Assembly: GCF_018860545.1 (NCBI RefSeq)
Contig: NZ_JAHKPN010000031.1
Location: 1 to 64,000, forward strand
Direction of reading: 5' to 3'
Origin: Winogradskyella psychrotolerans
GTDB lineage: Bacteria; Bacteroidota; Bacteroidia; Flavobacteriales; Flavobacteriaceae
Length of the DNA: 64,000 nt
The notes under the pieces: generated by a model
The model's database searches: none
What the model was told of the DNA's origin: nothing
The model's input: only the letters and a program-made list of their open reading frames with translations
Shown here: positions 37,437 to 46,163 of the stretch, piece after piece
Position numbering within the stretch: position 1 is the stretch's first letter
Layout of the letters: every line of letters begins with the position of its first letter
Translations under genes and position numbers: made by a program

Positions 37437-38198
37437 TCAGTGATGTTTCTTAAATGTTGAAGGACTCACTCCGACATTCTTTTTAAAAAACCGTGAAAAG
37501 CTACTTTGAGAATCAAAACCAAGCTCAAAAGCCAATTCTTTTGGAGAAATTTCACTTCTAACAAGTCGTCTTTTGGCTTCGGTGATTTGGCGTTGTTGAA
37601 TAATCTGTTTCGCTGTTAAATTGAGTTTTTCTTTTAAAATTTGATTCAAACGTTTCGAACTCACACCGATAGTTTCCGCATAAAAGCTGCTATTCGTTTC
37701 GTTTAGAAAATGTGTTTCCATTAATTCTAAAAACTGAAAGACACGCTTCTGATTTAAATCTTGTTCTAAAAATCCATCGTTTTGATAACGGATTAGATGC
37801 AACATCAAAACCTTCAACAACGTTTTGAGCATAATATACGATGCTGCGTCACTTTGGTACTCGTCTTCAAGTAAATGAATGACTTTTTTTAGTTGCTCAA
37901 TTTCCGACGTGTTTGTTACAACCCATTGTGGATATTTATTAAACAGCGTCATAATATCCAACGCATACTCAATATCGTCTTCGTCAATAAGATCGCGTTC
38001 AAAATTTAATAAGGTCGCGTTTTCAAGCTTATGGATATCGACTTTAAACGTTTCATTCAAAGGTTTAAAATGAACACATAAACTAGCATCTTGCTTAAAT
38101 TCAAAGCAAATGCCCATAGAATTACCAGAGAGTATTCCTTCAATAGTTTCAAAATTATTACTAATTTGAAATTTATGTTTCCAATCTGTTCTGTGCAT
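37437..38198 (-). CDS. AraC family transcriptional regulator
   Basis: The 253-residue protein has an N-terminal ligand-sensing region of unknown type (about 1-150) and a C-terminal AraC/XylS double helix-turn-helix (about 155-253). The second helix-turn-helix carries the signature ELAFELGFDSQSSFSRFFKK followed by VGVSPSTFKK. It lies 35 bp downstream of the MFS transporter gene on the same strand and probably regulates it or shares its transcript. Confidence 0.88.
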   Translation of the reverse strand: MHRTDWKHKFQISNNFETIEGILSGNSMGICFEFKQDASLCVHFKPLNETFKVDIHKLENATLLNFERDLIDEDDIEYALDIMTLFNKYPQWVVTNTSEIEQLKKVIHLLEDEYQSDAASYIMLKTLLKVLMLHLIRYQNDGFLEQDLNQKRVFQFLELMETHFLNETNSSFYAETIGVSSKRLNQILKEKLNLTAKQIIQQRQITEAKRRLVRSEISPKELAFELGFDSQSSFSRFFKKNVGVSPSTFKKHH

Positions 38199-38233
38199 CG
38201 TCTTTTAAGGTCTCCCTCAAAAGTAAGAAGAAT

Positions 38234-39385
38234 TTAGTCAAGTTCATTCTTAGTCAACTTTTGAAAACGAACATAAAGTACAGCTCCAATCACTAAAGCT
38301 AAACCCGAAGCAATCGCATAAATAGCCATATGATTTTTAGAAATAAACTCAATAAACGTAGATAAAAACTGACCACCGAAAACAGCCATAGAAAACAAGC
38401 CTAAATTTTTTCCTTGGTTTTGCGGTGTACTTGCTTCAAGCATCATGTGGTTTAACAACGGAATGGTAAATCCAAAACCAATGCCTATAAAAATCGCTGT
38501 GAGGACCAAGAACGGTAAACTCGCTGTAATTGCCAACACCAAATAACCCAACATAAAAAATAGAAATCCGAGAGCAACGGTTTTCCCATCACCCAAAAGC
38601 TTCACCATTTTTGGCATCTGACTCGCGGTTATAATCGCAATCAAAGATATAAACGCCATTAAATATCCGGTTTGCGATTCACTAAAACCAAAGGTTTCAG
38701 GTAAGTATATTGGCAAGGTTACAAATCCTACAAAAAACAACATCATGGCAAATAGCGATGCTATAAAAATGAGCCTTACCTTGGTTTTGCTTTTGTCATT
38801 TTCGGAAGTTGCCTGTGCTTCCGTCGTCTCTTTCTTTTCTGGTTTGGGTAAGGTTTTTGCCACTAACAACAAACACAATAAAGCGACCAAATAAATATAA
38901 AATGGAAATTGCCAATGCAATTCACCCAAAATACCACCAATAGCCAAAAAGACAACTCCACCTAATTCTATGGACATACCTTGATAGGCAATCATTTTCA
39001 TTCGATCTTCACCAACAAAAAATTCCGCAATATAAGCCGTCACCGACACCTGAATAGCAACTGTTGCGGCTCCTAATAAAATCCGGTCTAAAATTAAAAA
39101 CACATCATTGGATATAAAAGCTCCGACTACACCCAAAACAGCATAAGGCACAAGACCTAAACTTAGTAATTTTAGCGTTCCAAGTTTATGTAACAAACGA
39201 CCAATTAAAGGAGCAAAAAGCACGACACCTAATGAAGGTAGCGTAATTAACCAACTGGGCGAAAAGCCTAAATCGTTATGTGCAACGATGCTTGATAATG
39301 ACGGAGCGATAACAGTCCCAACCATGATGGTTAAACTGCTCACCAATAGCAATGTGAAAATTCCGAACTTTGAGATGTGTTTCAT
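38234..39385 (-). CDS. MFS transporter (drug-efflux type)
   Basis: The 383-residue protein has about twelve hydrophobic segments split by a charged central loop (about 185-200, PKPEKKETTEAQATSENDKS). The segment APLIGRLLHKLGTLKLLSLG, after TM2, matches the MFS motif A position. It fits the DHA1-like 12-TM drug:proton antiporter group, although the substrate cannot be read from sequence. The AraC gene follows on the same strand. Confidence 0.85.
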   Translation of the reverse strand: MKHISKFGIFTLLLVSSLTIMVGTVIAPSLSSIVAHNDLGFSPSWLITLPSLGVVLFAPLIGRLLHKLGTLKLLSLGLVPYAVLGVVGAFISNDVFLILDRILLGAATVAIQVSVTAYIAEFFVGEDRMKMIAYQGMSIELGGVVFLAIGGILGELHWQFPFYIYLVALLCLLLVAKTLPKPEKKETTEAQATSENDKSKTKVRLIFIASLFAMMLFFVGFVTLPIYLPETFGFSESQTGYLMAFISLIAIITASQMPKMVKLLGDGKTVALGFLFFMLGYLVLAITASLPFLVLTAIFIGIGFGFTIPLLNHMMLEASTPQNQGKNLGLFSMAVFGGQFLSTFIEFISKNHMAIYAIASGLALVIGAVLYVRFQKLTKNELD

Positions 39386-39486
39386 ACTGCAAAATTCAAA
39401 CTAATCTCTCAAAATGTAATAACGCGTTTTCTAAAAAACTGTGCAAAAATGGAAATCGGTTCGTTTTTAATTTGCGATTAAGGTTT

Positions 39487-39501
39487 AGATGATGATCATC
39501 T
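39487..39501. promoter_or_regulatory. 15-bp perfect palindrome in the divergent MFS/membrane-protein region
   Basis: AGATGAT-G-ATCATCT is a perfect dyad about 100 bp upstream of the MFS start and 131 bp upstream of the 39,632 start. It may be an operator for the AraC protein or another dimeric regulator. The rest of the 246-bp gap shows no clear promoter. Confidence 0.35.
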
Positions 39502-39631
39502 GGATTTAAATGGGTAAGCTGTTCTAAATTTCCACCCTACAATTTGCCGCTTAAAAATTTTCTTAGACCTTTGTAAGATCTAAAACTGAGTGATTATACC
39601 CAGCCAAAGGCAAAACTTCAAAAATTTCTTA

Positions 39632-40192
39632 ATGAGAAAACATAAAGCCATTCGATTTTTAATGGTCGCTACTGTTTTATTTACGCAGGTTACCTTTTTA
39701 ACCATGATTGTAAACGCGCATTACGAAACCAACGCAGCCATAATTATAGCCGCACTTGTTATTATACTTACCATCGTTTTTGGCTATCGCTACTTAGATT
39801 TACACCACGAAGATTACGCCTACGAAAAAATATCCGTCGTGATTTGGGTGCCAATTGGAGCCGTATTGTGTTACCTCTTAAATGTTCCTGGTGGTTTAGG
39901 CCCCATTTTAGCCATGGGCATTGTGGGAACATTAGCGTCATTTTTACCATCTTCAAATAAAAAATCGAATTACTTACAACAACTACCAGCAAGCATTTAT
40001 TGTGGTGCTTTTGTTGGCATGTCTAGTGCAGAAACTAGCCCTTCCCTAGGTTTTGCACTTGCTGCAGGCACACTTGCAGGTCTGTTTTTTATGATGTCTA
40101 AAAACTTATTTCTTGGTGTTGGCGGAAAATTAGGCACCATGGCATTTGCAGGTGTCATCACAGCAACTCTAATGTATGCGTTATTAGTATGA
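39632..40192 (+). CDS. Integral membrane protein of unknown function (first of a pair)
   Basis: I start at the ATG at 39,632 (MRKHKAIRFLMVATVLFTQV), giving 186 residues; an upstream GTG at 39,590 would add a poorly hydrophobic 14-residue lead. About five or six membrane segments are visible, including VVIWVPIGAVLCYLLNVPGG, and glycine-rich ends (LFLGVGGKLGTMAFAGVITA). The stop overlaps the start of the next membrane protein (ATGA), so the two are made together and may form one complex. The last 31 codons are repeated at 44,130. Confidence 0.75.
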   Translation: MRKHKAIRFLMVATVLFTQVTFLTMIVNAHYETNAAIIIAALVIILTIVFGYRYLDLHHEDYAYEKISVVIWVPIGAVLCYLLNVPGGLGPILAMGIVGTLASFLPSSNKKSNYLQQLPASIYCGAFVGMSSAETSPSLGFALAAGTLAGLFFMMSKNLFLGVGGKLGTMAFAGVITATLMYALLV

Positions 40193-40632
40193 ATCCATTT
40201 ATACTCATTATCACCGGAATTTTAGGCGCCACAGTCACCCACTTTGTTAGCGAATACTTACGCCTTGGCGCTGTAAAAGCCTCTGCGTTACTATCGCTAA
40301 TAGTCGGTTTGTTTTGTTATGCCTTTCCTAACGTACTCAATGGCTATTTAACCGAACACCTCCCTATTGTATTTGTTGGTACCTCGTTTATTGGGATGGT
40401 CTCTGCTAAAACCTTAAAAAGTTACCCCTTGCTTGCCATAGCAGGAGCGCTATTTACTGGGATTTACATTACGAAAAGCCATGTCTTTGATGGTTATGGA
40501 GGTGCACTTGGAGCACTTGCGTTTATTGCTTTAGTGACCACTATGGGTTTTGCTTTTGTGGTATCGAATTCTGCTAAAATTAGGCGTAAGGTTGTTTTGG
40601 TTTGTCAGACGGTTTTTGGTATTGGGGAATAG
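40099..40632. repeat. 534-bp direct repeat, copy 1
   Basis: This segment aligns without gaps to 44,130-44,663 at a constant offset of 4,031 bp. It covers the last 31 codons of the first membrane-protein gene and the whole of the second. Identity ends exactly at the second gene's stop codon. Confidence 0.92.
40189..40632 (+). CDS. Integral membrane protein of unknown function, copy 1
   Basis: The 147-residue protein has about four or five hydrophobic segments (FILIITGILGATVTHFVSEY, ALLSLIVGLFCYAFPNVLNG, LPIVFVGTSFIGMVSAKTLK, YPLLAIAGALFTGIYITKSH, LGALAFIALVTTMGFAFVVS). The family is not recognised. It is coupled by a 4-bp overlap to the membrane protein upstream. By eye it differs from the copy at 44,220 at 14 of 147 positions, several of them near the C-terminus. 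Confidence 0.75.
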   Translation: MNPFILIITGILGATVTHFVSEYLRLGAVKASALLSLIVGLFCYAFPNVLNGYLTEHLPIVFVGTSFIGMVSAKTLKSYPLLAIAGALFTGIYITKSHVFDGYGGALGALAFIALVTTMGFAFVVSNSAKIRRKVVLVCQTVFGIGE

Positions 40633-40816
40633 GGTTTTGATTGTTTTGGGGTATTAGACCGATAAATCTTTTGAGAGATTCTGACTTATTAGTGTTATTA
40701 TTATACTCTTTTAAAAAACAATGTATTATCTATTGAAAGATTTGAATTTTTAAATTATTTCACCGTTCTTCGTTTTCCCTATATTAAATACCCTTCGATA
40801 AAGACCTGATATAGAA

Positions 40817-43800
40817 ATGAAAAACCTACAACGATTAACATTACTTATTCTATTTTTAAATTGGAATCATTACTCCAATGCTCAAATTACTTTATCTCAT
40901 AATATAGGCACTACACCGATTGAAACAGACATGTTTTCTTGTGAAGATTTTGAAACATGGTCACGTATTTTTAATCTCGCTGATTTTGGAATTGCAGCTA
41001 ATGAACAATTTATTATAAGATCAGGTCAAGTTGCATTTAGTCAATCTAGTGATGGTGCAATTTTAGAATTTAGAGTTATGAATATTGATGATAATTTTCA
41101 TTTATTAGGTCGACGAGGTATTGGGCAATCTCCAATTATTAATGGTGCACCTGAGATTATACAAACAGACTTTGAAAACCCAATAATAGTCCCAGCAGGC
41201 ACTGAAAGAATCTTAGTTACAGTTCAGAAAACTGTAGAAATCTATAACCCCGCATCTGCAGAGGTTTACATTGCTGGTACTGCAAATGACACTGGGGTGT
41301 CATATTATTCAGGATGTCAAGACAACTTCGGCATTACCCCCACTACAAATTTAACAACTCCTGTACCTAATGCAAATTTTTACATAAATGTAACAGGAGA
41401 TGTTCTTAACATTCAAAGTTCAGGATCTACAACGCGATTGTCTCACAATGTTTGCGATGATATTATTCAAACAGATATACATTCCTGTAGCTCATCTTAT
41501 ATCTATTGGGCAAGAACATTTACACTCGCAAACTTTGGTATTTCAACTAACGAAGAGTTTGTCATTACTTCTGGTCAAGTCGGTATTAATAATGTCGGTT
41601 GGTCACCAGAAATAAGCTTTAACATTTACGAAATAGACGATAATTTTCCAGATTCGTTCTCAGAAACAAATCTTATTGGAAGTAGTCAATACCAACAGCT
41701 TAATGCTGTTATTAATGATGACTCTGAAATTATTCAAATAGACTTTAACACGCCTGTAGTAATACCGGCTGATGTGGAAAGAATATTGGTAGAAGTCCAC
41801 AAAGGTATTGCTTACGGAAGTGCTTTAGCTTTTATCTCTGGCTCAACCTATGATAATGATTTGTCTTGGCAAAGAGGTTGTACAAATTTAGCAGGCGGTC
41901 CTTCATATGGATCTGATGAATATGTTTCTACCGTAGATTTAGGGAGGCCAGATGCTAATTTCTATATCAACGTAACTGGTAACGTAAACCATCTTACTAA
42001 TAACTATTCAATGAATATTTCAAATATTTGTTCCGAATTTCTAAAGGAATTTAGTATTGAAAACGATACAAATATAACATCTGTAATCTGGGATTTTGGA
42101 GATCCTGCTTCAGGTATTGAAAACACCTCTTTAGACACATCACCTTTTCATGATTTTTCAGAAGACGGAATCTATACCATAACTGCTACCGTTACTACTA
42201 ATAATGGGAGTGTTGAAACTCTAAGTGAAACGATAGATGTCAATGAACCACCAACGGCTTATGCTATAAATAATATTTACGCATGCGAAGATGTTTTTGA
42301 TTCAGGTATTTCATCTTCTATTGATGTATCTATGATTACACAACAGGTTTTAGGTGGGCAAACCGATAAAATAATCACTTATATTGATGGGAGTTATAAT
42401 GAATATACCCAATTACCGAATCCTTTCACAAACACTATAAGAGATATAGAAACTATAATTGTAAGAGTTGCACATGAAGATACACCTTGTTGCTATTCCG
42501 AAGCTTCTTTTGATATTATAGTATTACCTTCTCCTCAAATTAATGACGTTGAAGACCTCATTTCTTGTAGTGAAACAAGTAATGGTTATAGCACTTTTGA
42601 TATAAGTAATATACCTAATACTATTATCAATGGTCAACCTGATGTAACCGTTGAATTATTTGACAGTCAAAATATTTCAATATCAACTTCTGATTATTCT
42701 AGCTTCACAAATCTAACACCTCAACAAGATTATATTACAGCTGTATTAACCAATTCAGTAACGGGTTGTTATTCTGAAAAGACTATTACTATTTTAGTCA
42801 ATGAAAATCCTATAGCCAACCAGTTACAAATCCTATACGGCTGTGATGATAACAATGATGGTTTTTCAGAATATTTTGAAACCTCTAATATCGAGAATCA
42901 AGTTTTAGGTGCTCAATCTGGTATGAGCATTACTTATTATACCGAAAACGGATTTGAATTACTGAGTCCATTGCCTAACCCCTTGACAAACACAGAGCCT
43001 TTCAATCAAAATATAACAGTAAGAGTTACTGATACGGGAACACGTTGTTATGCTGAAACAGTTTTGCAATTACAAACAATAACACAACCAAATATTAGCC
43101 AACCTCTTAATTTATATGCCTGCGACCAAGGAGATGGTTATTCCGAATTTGACACTTCTGATATCGAAACACAACTGATAGGAAATCAGACAGGGTTAAC
43201 AGTATTATATTTTGACACCAATGGTAATTCACTTCCTAGTCCTTTACCGGCTTTACTCCAAAATACAAATCCTTTCTCGCAAACCATTAATGTTACGGTT
43301 GAAGACTCATCAAACCCTTTATGTTATTCTGAAACCTCCTTTAATTTAATTGTAAATCCATTACCTGAGGTTGATTTGGAAGATACCTATACCTTGTGTG
43401 ATTTAGAACCACATCTTAATTTATCAGTGCCCAATAACTTTAACGCTTACACGTGGACCTATGAGGATGGCACGATAATTTCAACCTCGTATAATGCTCT
43501 AGTCATAGATGAAGGTCAGTACACCTTAACCATAACTAAATTAGAAAATGGTATAAGCTGCGAAAACACTTATTCTTTTTATTTAATACGTTCTGAATTA
43601 CCTGAGATTGAAGACGTAAAATATGGCGAACTTGGTAATAATTTTATTGAAATCATAGCTTCAGGTGATGGTAACTTTGAATATTCTATAGATGAAATAA
43701 ACTACCAAGACAGTAATTATTTCCCTAATGTAACAGGAGGAACATATACTGTCTATGTCAGAGAAAAGGAAGGATGTGGTGCAGATTCACAAAATGTAAC

Positions 43801-44062
43801 CATAATCGATTACCCTAAGTTCTTTACCCCTAATCACGATACAAAAAACGACTATTGGCAAATAAAAGGTATTAATAATTACCCCAATGCTAAAGTCTTA
43901 ATCTATAATAGATACGGTAAATTATTAACACAACTATCTGCAAATGAATCTGGTTGGGATGGAACATATAATAGAAAAGCATTACCAACTAGCGATTATT
44001 GGTTTATCGCTCATCTAGGTAATGGTAAAACTTTTACAGGTCATTTTTCTTTAAAGCGCTAA
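40817..44062 (+). CDS. Large T9SS type B secreted surface protein (gliding-motility-associated C-terminal domain)
   Basis: The 1081-residue protein has a signal peptide (about 1-23, ending HYSNAQ). Two homologous N-terminal modules follow at about 24-195 and 205-390, each with a SHNxxxxxIxTDxxSC start, an FxLAxFGIxxNE-F segment and an end NANFYINVTG. Next come a PKD-like domain (about 395-475, SVIWDFGDPASGIEN) and four or five repeats of about 85 residues with the pattern C-D-x2-DG-x2-F/Y-x-T/S-S. The last 80 residues are a type B T9SS domain (YPKFFTPNHDTKNDYWQI, KVLIYNRYGKLL, GWDGTYNRKALPTSDYWFIA, GHFSLKR). It is predicted to be exported and held at the cell surface, possibly as an adhesin. 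It sits between two copies of a 534-bp direct repeat. Confidence 0.88.
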   Translation: MKNLQRLTLLILFLNWNHYSNAQITLSHNIGTTPIETDMFSCEDFETWSRIFNLADFGIAANEQFIIRSGQVAFSQSSDGAILEFRVMNIDDNFHLLGRRGIGQSPIINGAPEIIQTDFENPIIVPAGTERILVTVQKTVEIYNPASAEVYIAGTANDTGVSYYSGCQDNFGITPTTNLTTPVPNANFYINVTGDVLNIQSSGSTTRLSHNVCDDIIQTDIHSCSSSYIYWARTFTLANFGISTNEEFVITSGQVGINNVGWSPEISFNIYEIDDNFPDSFSETNLIGSSQYQQLNAVINDDSEIIQIDFNTPVVIPADVERILVEVHKGIAYGSALAFISGSTYDNDLSWQRGCTNLAGGPSYGSDEYVSTVDLGRPDANFYINVTGNVNHLTNNYSMNISNICSEFLKEFSIENDTNITSVIWDFGDPASGIENTSLDTSPFHDFSEDGIYTITATVTTNNGSVETLSETIDVNEPPTAYAINNIYACEDVFDSGISSSIDVSMITQQVLGGQTDKIITYIDGSYNEYTQLPNPFTNTIRDIETIIVRVAHEDTPCCYSEASFDIIVLPSPQINDVEDLISCSETSNGYSTFDISNIPNTIINGQPDVTVELFDSQNISISTSDYSSFTNLTPQQDYITAVLTNSVTGCYSEKTITILVNENPIANQLQILYGCDDNNDGFSEYFETSNIENQVLGAQSGMSITYYTENGFELLSPLPNPLTNTEPFNQNITVRVTDTGTRCYAETVLQLQTITQPNISQPLNLYACDQGDGYSEFDTSDIETQLIGNQTGLTVLYFDTNGNSLPSPLPALLQNTNPFSQTINVTVEDSSNPLCYSETSFNLIVNPLPEVDLEDTYTLCDLEPHLNLSVPNNFNAYTWTYEDGTIISTSYNALVIDEGQYTLTITKLENGISCENTYSFYLIRSELPEIEDVKYGELGNNFIEIIASGDGNFEYSIDEINYQDSNYFPNVTGGTYTVYVREKEGCGADSQNVTIIDYPKFFTPNHDTKNDYWQIKGINNYPNAKVLIYNRYGKLLTQLSANESGWDGTYNRKALPTSDYWFIAHLGNGKTFTGHFSLKR

Positions 44063-44102
44063 CAACAGAGTAAACATTATGTATGTTAGTTACCTTTAAT
44101 TC

Positions 44103-44110
44103 TAAATTTG
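44103..44110 (+). promoter_or_regulatory. Candidate -7 box for the second membrane-protein copy
   Basis: TAAATTTG matches the consensus. The corresponding spot upstream of copy 1 (near 39,523) reads TAAATTTC, so the G that completes the box is specific to this copy. It lies about 110 bp before the 44,220 start. Confidence 0.4.
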
Positions 44111-44129
44111 CGCGCTACAATTTACCTCT

Positions 44130-44223
44130 TAAAAACTTATTTCTTGGTGTTGGCGGAAAATTAGGCACCATGGCATTTGCAGGTGTCATCACAGCAACTC
44201 TAATGTATGCGTTATTGGTATGA
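44130..44223 (+). pseudogene. 3' remnant of the first membrane-protein gene
   Basis: The last 31 codons of the gene at 39,632 are kept here (KNLFLGVGGKLGTMAFAGVI...), with the same stop codon overlapping the start of the next gene. No start codon or 5' part remains. Confidence 0.85.
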
Positions 44224-44663
44224 ATACATGTATCCTCATCATCACCGGAATTTTAGGCGCCACACTCACCCACTTTGTTAGCGAACACTTACGCTTTGGC
44301 GCTGTAAAAGCCTCTGCGTTACTATCGCTTATTGTAGGATTATTTTTTTATGCCTTTCCTAACGTACTCAATGGCTATTTAACCGAACATCTCCCTATTG
44401 TATTTGTTGGCACCTCGTTTATTGGGATGGTCTCTGCTAAAACCTTGAAAAGCTACACCTTGCTTGCCATAGCAGGAACGCTATTTACTGGGATTTACAT
44501 TACGAAAAGCCATGTCTTTGATGGTTATGGAGGTGCACTTGGCGCACTTGCGTTTATTGCTTTGGTTACTACTATGGGTTTTGCTTTTGTGGTATCGAAT
44601 TCTGCTAAAATTAGGAGTAAGGTTGTTTTGGTTTGGGAAAAGGTTTTTGGCTCTGGAAAATAG
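44220..44663 (+). CDS. Integral membrane protein of unknown function, copy 2
   Basis: The 147-residue protein is the near twin of the one at 40,189. Its start is intact and the membrane segments are conserved. Changes are scattered (for example Pro80 to Thr and Arg133 to Ser) and concentrated in the last ten residues. Its usual partner gene is reduced to a fragment just upstream, so this copy is an orphan. Translation without the coupled upstream gene may depend on the new -7 box at 44,103. Confidence 0.72.
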   Translation: MNTCILIITGILGATLTHFVSEHLRFGAVKASALLSLIVGLFFYAFPNVLNGYLTEHLPIVFVGTSFIGMVSAKTLKSYTLLAIAGTLFTGIYITKSHVFDGYGGALGALAFIALVTTMGFAFVVSNSAKIRSKVVLVWEKVFGSGK

Positions 44664-44857
44664 GACTTAAATCTCTATATATTAAAATCTTACATTAATT
44701 GTTGTAAGGTTTGACTTTCTAAAAATTTTAAGAGAATCTCATATATAGGATATAGGTCTTTATATAATTGAGTTAAATCACATTAAACAGCAATCTTTAC
44801 TAATTAAGATTTCATATATATATTTAATTTAACAACATCCTTAATTAATTTTTTTTC

Positions 44858-44896
44858 AATATTCTTAAATAAGGAGTACTTTTGTTTAAGAATATT
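44858..44896. promoter_or_regulatory. 12-bp perfect inverted repeat spanning the fic promoter
   Basis: AATATTCTTAAA (44,858-44,869) and TTTAAGAATATT (44,885-44,896) are exact inverted copies with a 15-bp spacer. The spacer ends in the -7 box TACTTTTG (44,877-44,884). A protein bound here would cover the promoter. The Fic protein encoded 8 bp downstream has a C-terminal winged-helix-like domain and is the natural candidate. Confidence 0.7.
44877..44884 (+). promoter_or_regulatory. -7 box of the fic gene
   Basis: TACTTTTG matches TAnnTTTG 19 bp before the fic ATG and lies between the arms of the inverted repeat. The rest of the 240-bp gap upstream, from 44,664, is AT-rich and holds only a weak hairpin near 44,685-44,711. 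Confidence 0.55.
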
Positions 44897-44903
44897 AAAA
44901 GAA

Positions 44904-46028
44904 ATGAAAGCATTCAACGCTGGTAATTATATAAATCAAGGAACTTATAAAAGTTTTCAACCCACCAAAATAAATCAAAAATGGGCAATTGAAGACATGG
45001 AGGTATTAAGTCTTTTAAGTCAAGCAGACAGACAACTTGGAAGACTTGATATGTATTCAGAGTACATTCCAAACATTGATTTATTTATCAGTATGCACGT
45101 GTTAAAAGAAGCAACACAATCAAGTAAAATAGAGGGAACAAAGACAAATATAGAAGATGCTTTATTAGACAAAGAAGATGTAAATGATGAAAAAAAGGAT
45201 GATTGGGAAGAAGTACAAAATTATATAGAAGCTTTAAACTCTGCTATCAAAAGTTTAGAAAAGTTACCTTTCTCTTCGCGGCTGATAAGAGAAACTCATA
45301 AAATATTACTACAAGGAGTAAGAGGAAAACATAAACTGCCTGGAGAGTTCAGAAGTAGTCAAAACTGGATAGGCGGAGCGAGCATTAATGATGCCACATT
45401 TATTCCCCCTATTCACACAAGTGTTAACGAATATATGGGAGACTTAGAGAATTTCGCCCATAACACAGAAGCCTTTTTCCCTGACTTGCTTAAAATTGCA
45501 TTAATACATTATCAATTTGAAACAGTTCACCCTTTTCTTGATGGAAATGGAAGAGTTGGTAGGCTTATGATTACATTGTATTTGGTAGAAAAAGGAATAT
45601 TAAAAAAACCTATACTTTATCTTTCTGATTTTTTTGAAAGAAACAGAACGTTATACTATGACAATCTAACAAGAGTTAGAGAAAAAAGCGATTTAAACCA
45701 ATGGTTAAAATTCTTTTTAGTTGGAGTTATAGAAACTGCAAAAAATGGAATAAACACATTTGATAGTATTTTAAAATTACAAAAAGAAGTTGAAGTAAAA
45801 TTACAAACACTGGGAAGTCGTTCAAACAATGCACAATTAATTTTAAATCATCTTTTTCAAAAACCAATTGTAGATGCTCAAAAAGCTAAAGAATTAACTG
45901 GCTTGTCTTCCCCTTCCGTTTATAAGTTAATTGAAGCACTTGAAAAGCTTGAAATATTAACTGAAATCACTGGTGCTAAAAGAGGAAAGATATATTTGTT
46001 CAGAGAATACACAAAACTATTTAAGTAA
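44904..46028 (+). CDS. Fic family protein with C-terminal winged-helix domain
   Basis: Fic proteins transfer AMP or other groups from nucleotides to hydroxyl side chains of target proteins. The 374-residue protein has the full catalytic motif HPFLDGNGRVGR (209-220). It also has an N-terminal inhibitory helix motif S-x-x-x-E-G (Ser73 to Gly78, in SSKIEG), which places it in the self-inhibited class II. The last 80 residues (QKAKELTGLSSPSVYKLIEA, then LEKLEILTEITGAKRGKIYL) look like a winged helix-turn-helix. An inverted repeat overlapping its promoter suggests autoregulation. No separate antitoxin gene is beside it. Confidence 0.9.
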   Translation: MKAFNAGNYINQGTYKSFQPTKINQKWAIEDMEVLSLLSQADRQLGRLDMYSEYIPNIDLFISMHVLKEATQSSKIEGTKTNIEDALLDKEDVNDEKKDDWEEVQNYIEALNSAIKSLEKLPFSSRLIRETHKILLQGVRGKHKLPGEFRSSQNWIGGASINDATFIPPIHTSVNEYMGDLENFAHNTEAFFPDLLKIALIHYQFETVHPFLDGNGRVGRLMITLYLVEKGILKKPILYLSDFFERNRTLYYDNLTRVREKSDLNQWLKFFLVGVIETAKNGINTFDSILKLQKEVEVKLQTLGSRSNNAQLILNHLFQKPIVDAQKAKELTGLSSPSVYKLIEALEKLEILTEITGAKRGKIYLFREYTKLFK

Positions 46029-46135
46029 TCTCATGCAAACACTTGAAAAGAATCATCTCACAAAAACTTAATATAACTTTAAAACGCCATATCAAAACGT
46101 CATGTTAAACCTTCTTCATCCATCCAATTAATCCA

Positions 46136-46143
46136 TATTTTTG
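46136..46143 (+). promoter_or_regulatory. -7 box of the PLP-enzyme gene
   Basis: TATTTTTG matches the consensus and ends 20 bp before the ATG at 46,164. It supports this ATG over the in-frame TTG at 46,155. Confidence 0.45.
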
Positions 46144-46163
46144 CATATTGAAAATTGAGAATC

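Larger units (their letters stand above)
44130..44663. repeat. 534-bp direct repeat, copy 2
   Basis: This is the second copy of the segment at 40,099-40,632, in the same orientation. The sequence just before it (44,097-44,135) resembles DNA near 39,519-39,557, the region upstream of the complete two-gene unit. Copy 2 therefore looks like a full duplicate that later lost about 540 bp internally. Confidence 0.92.
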
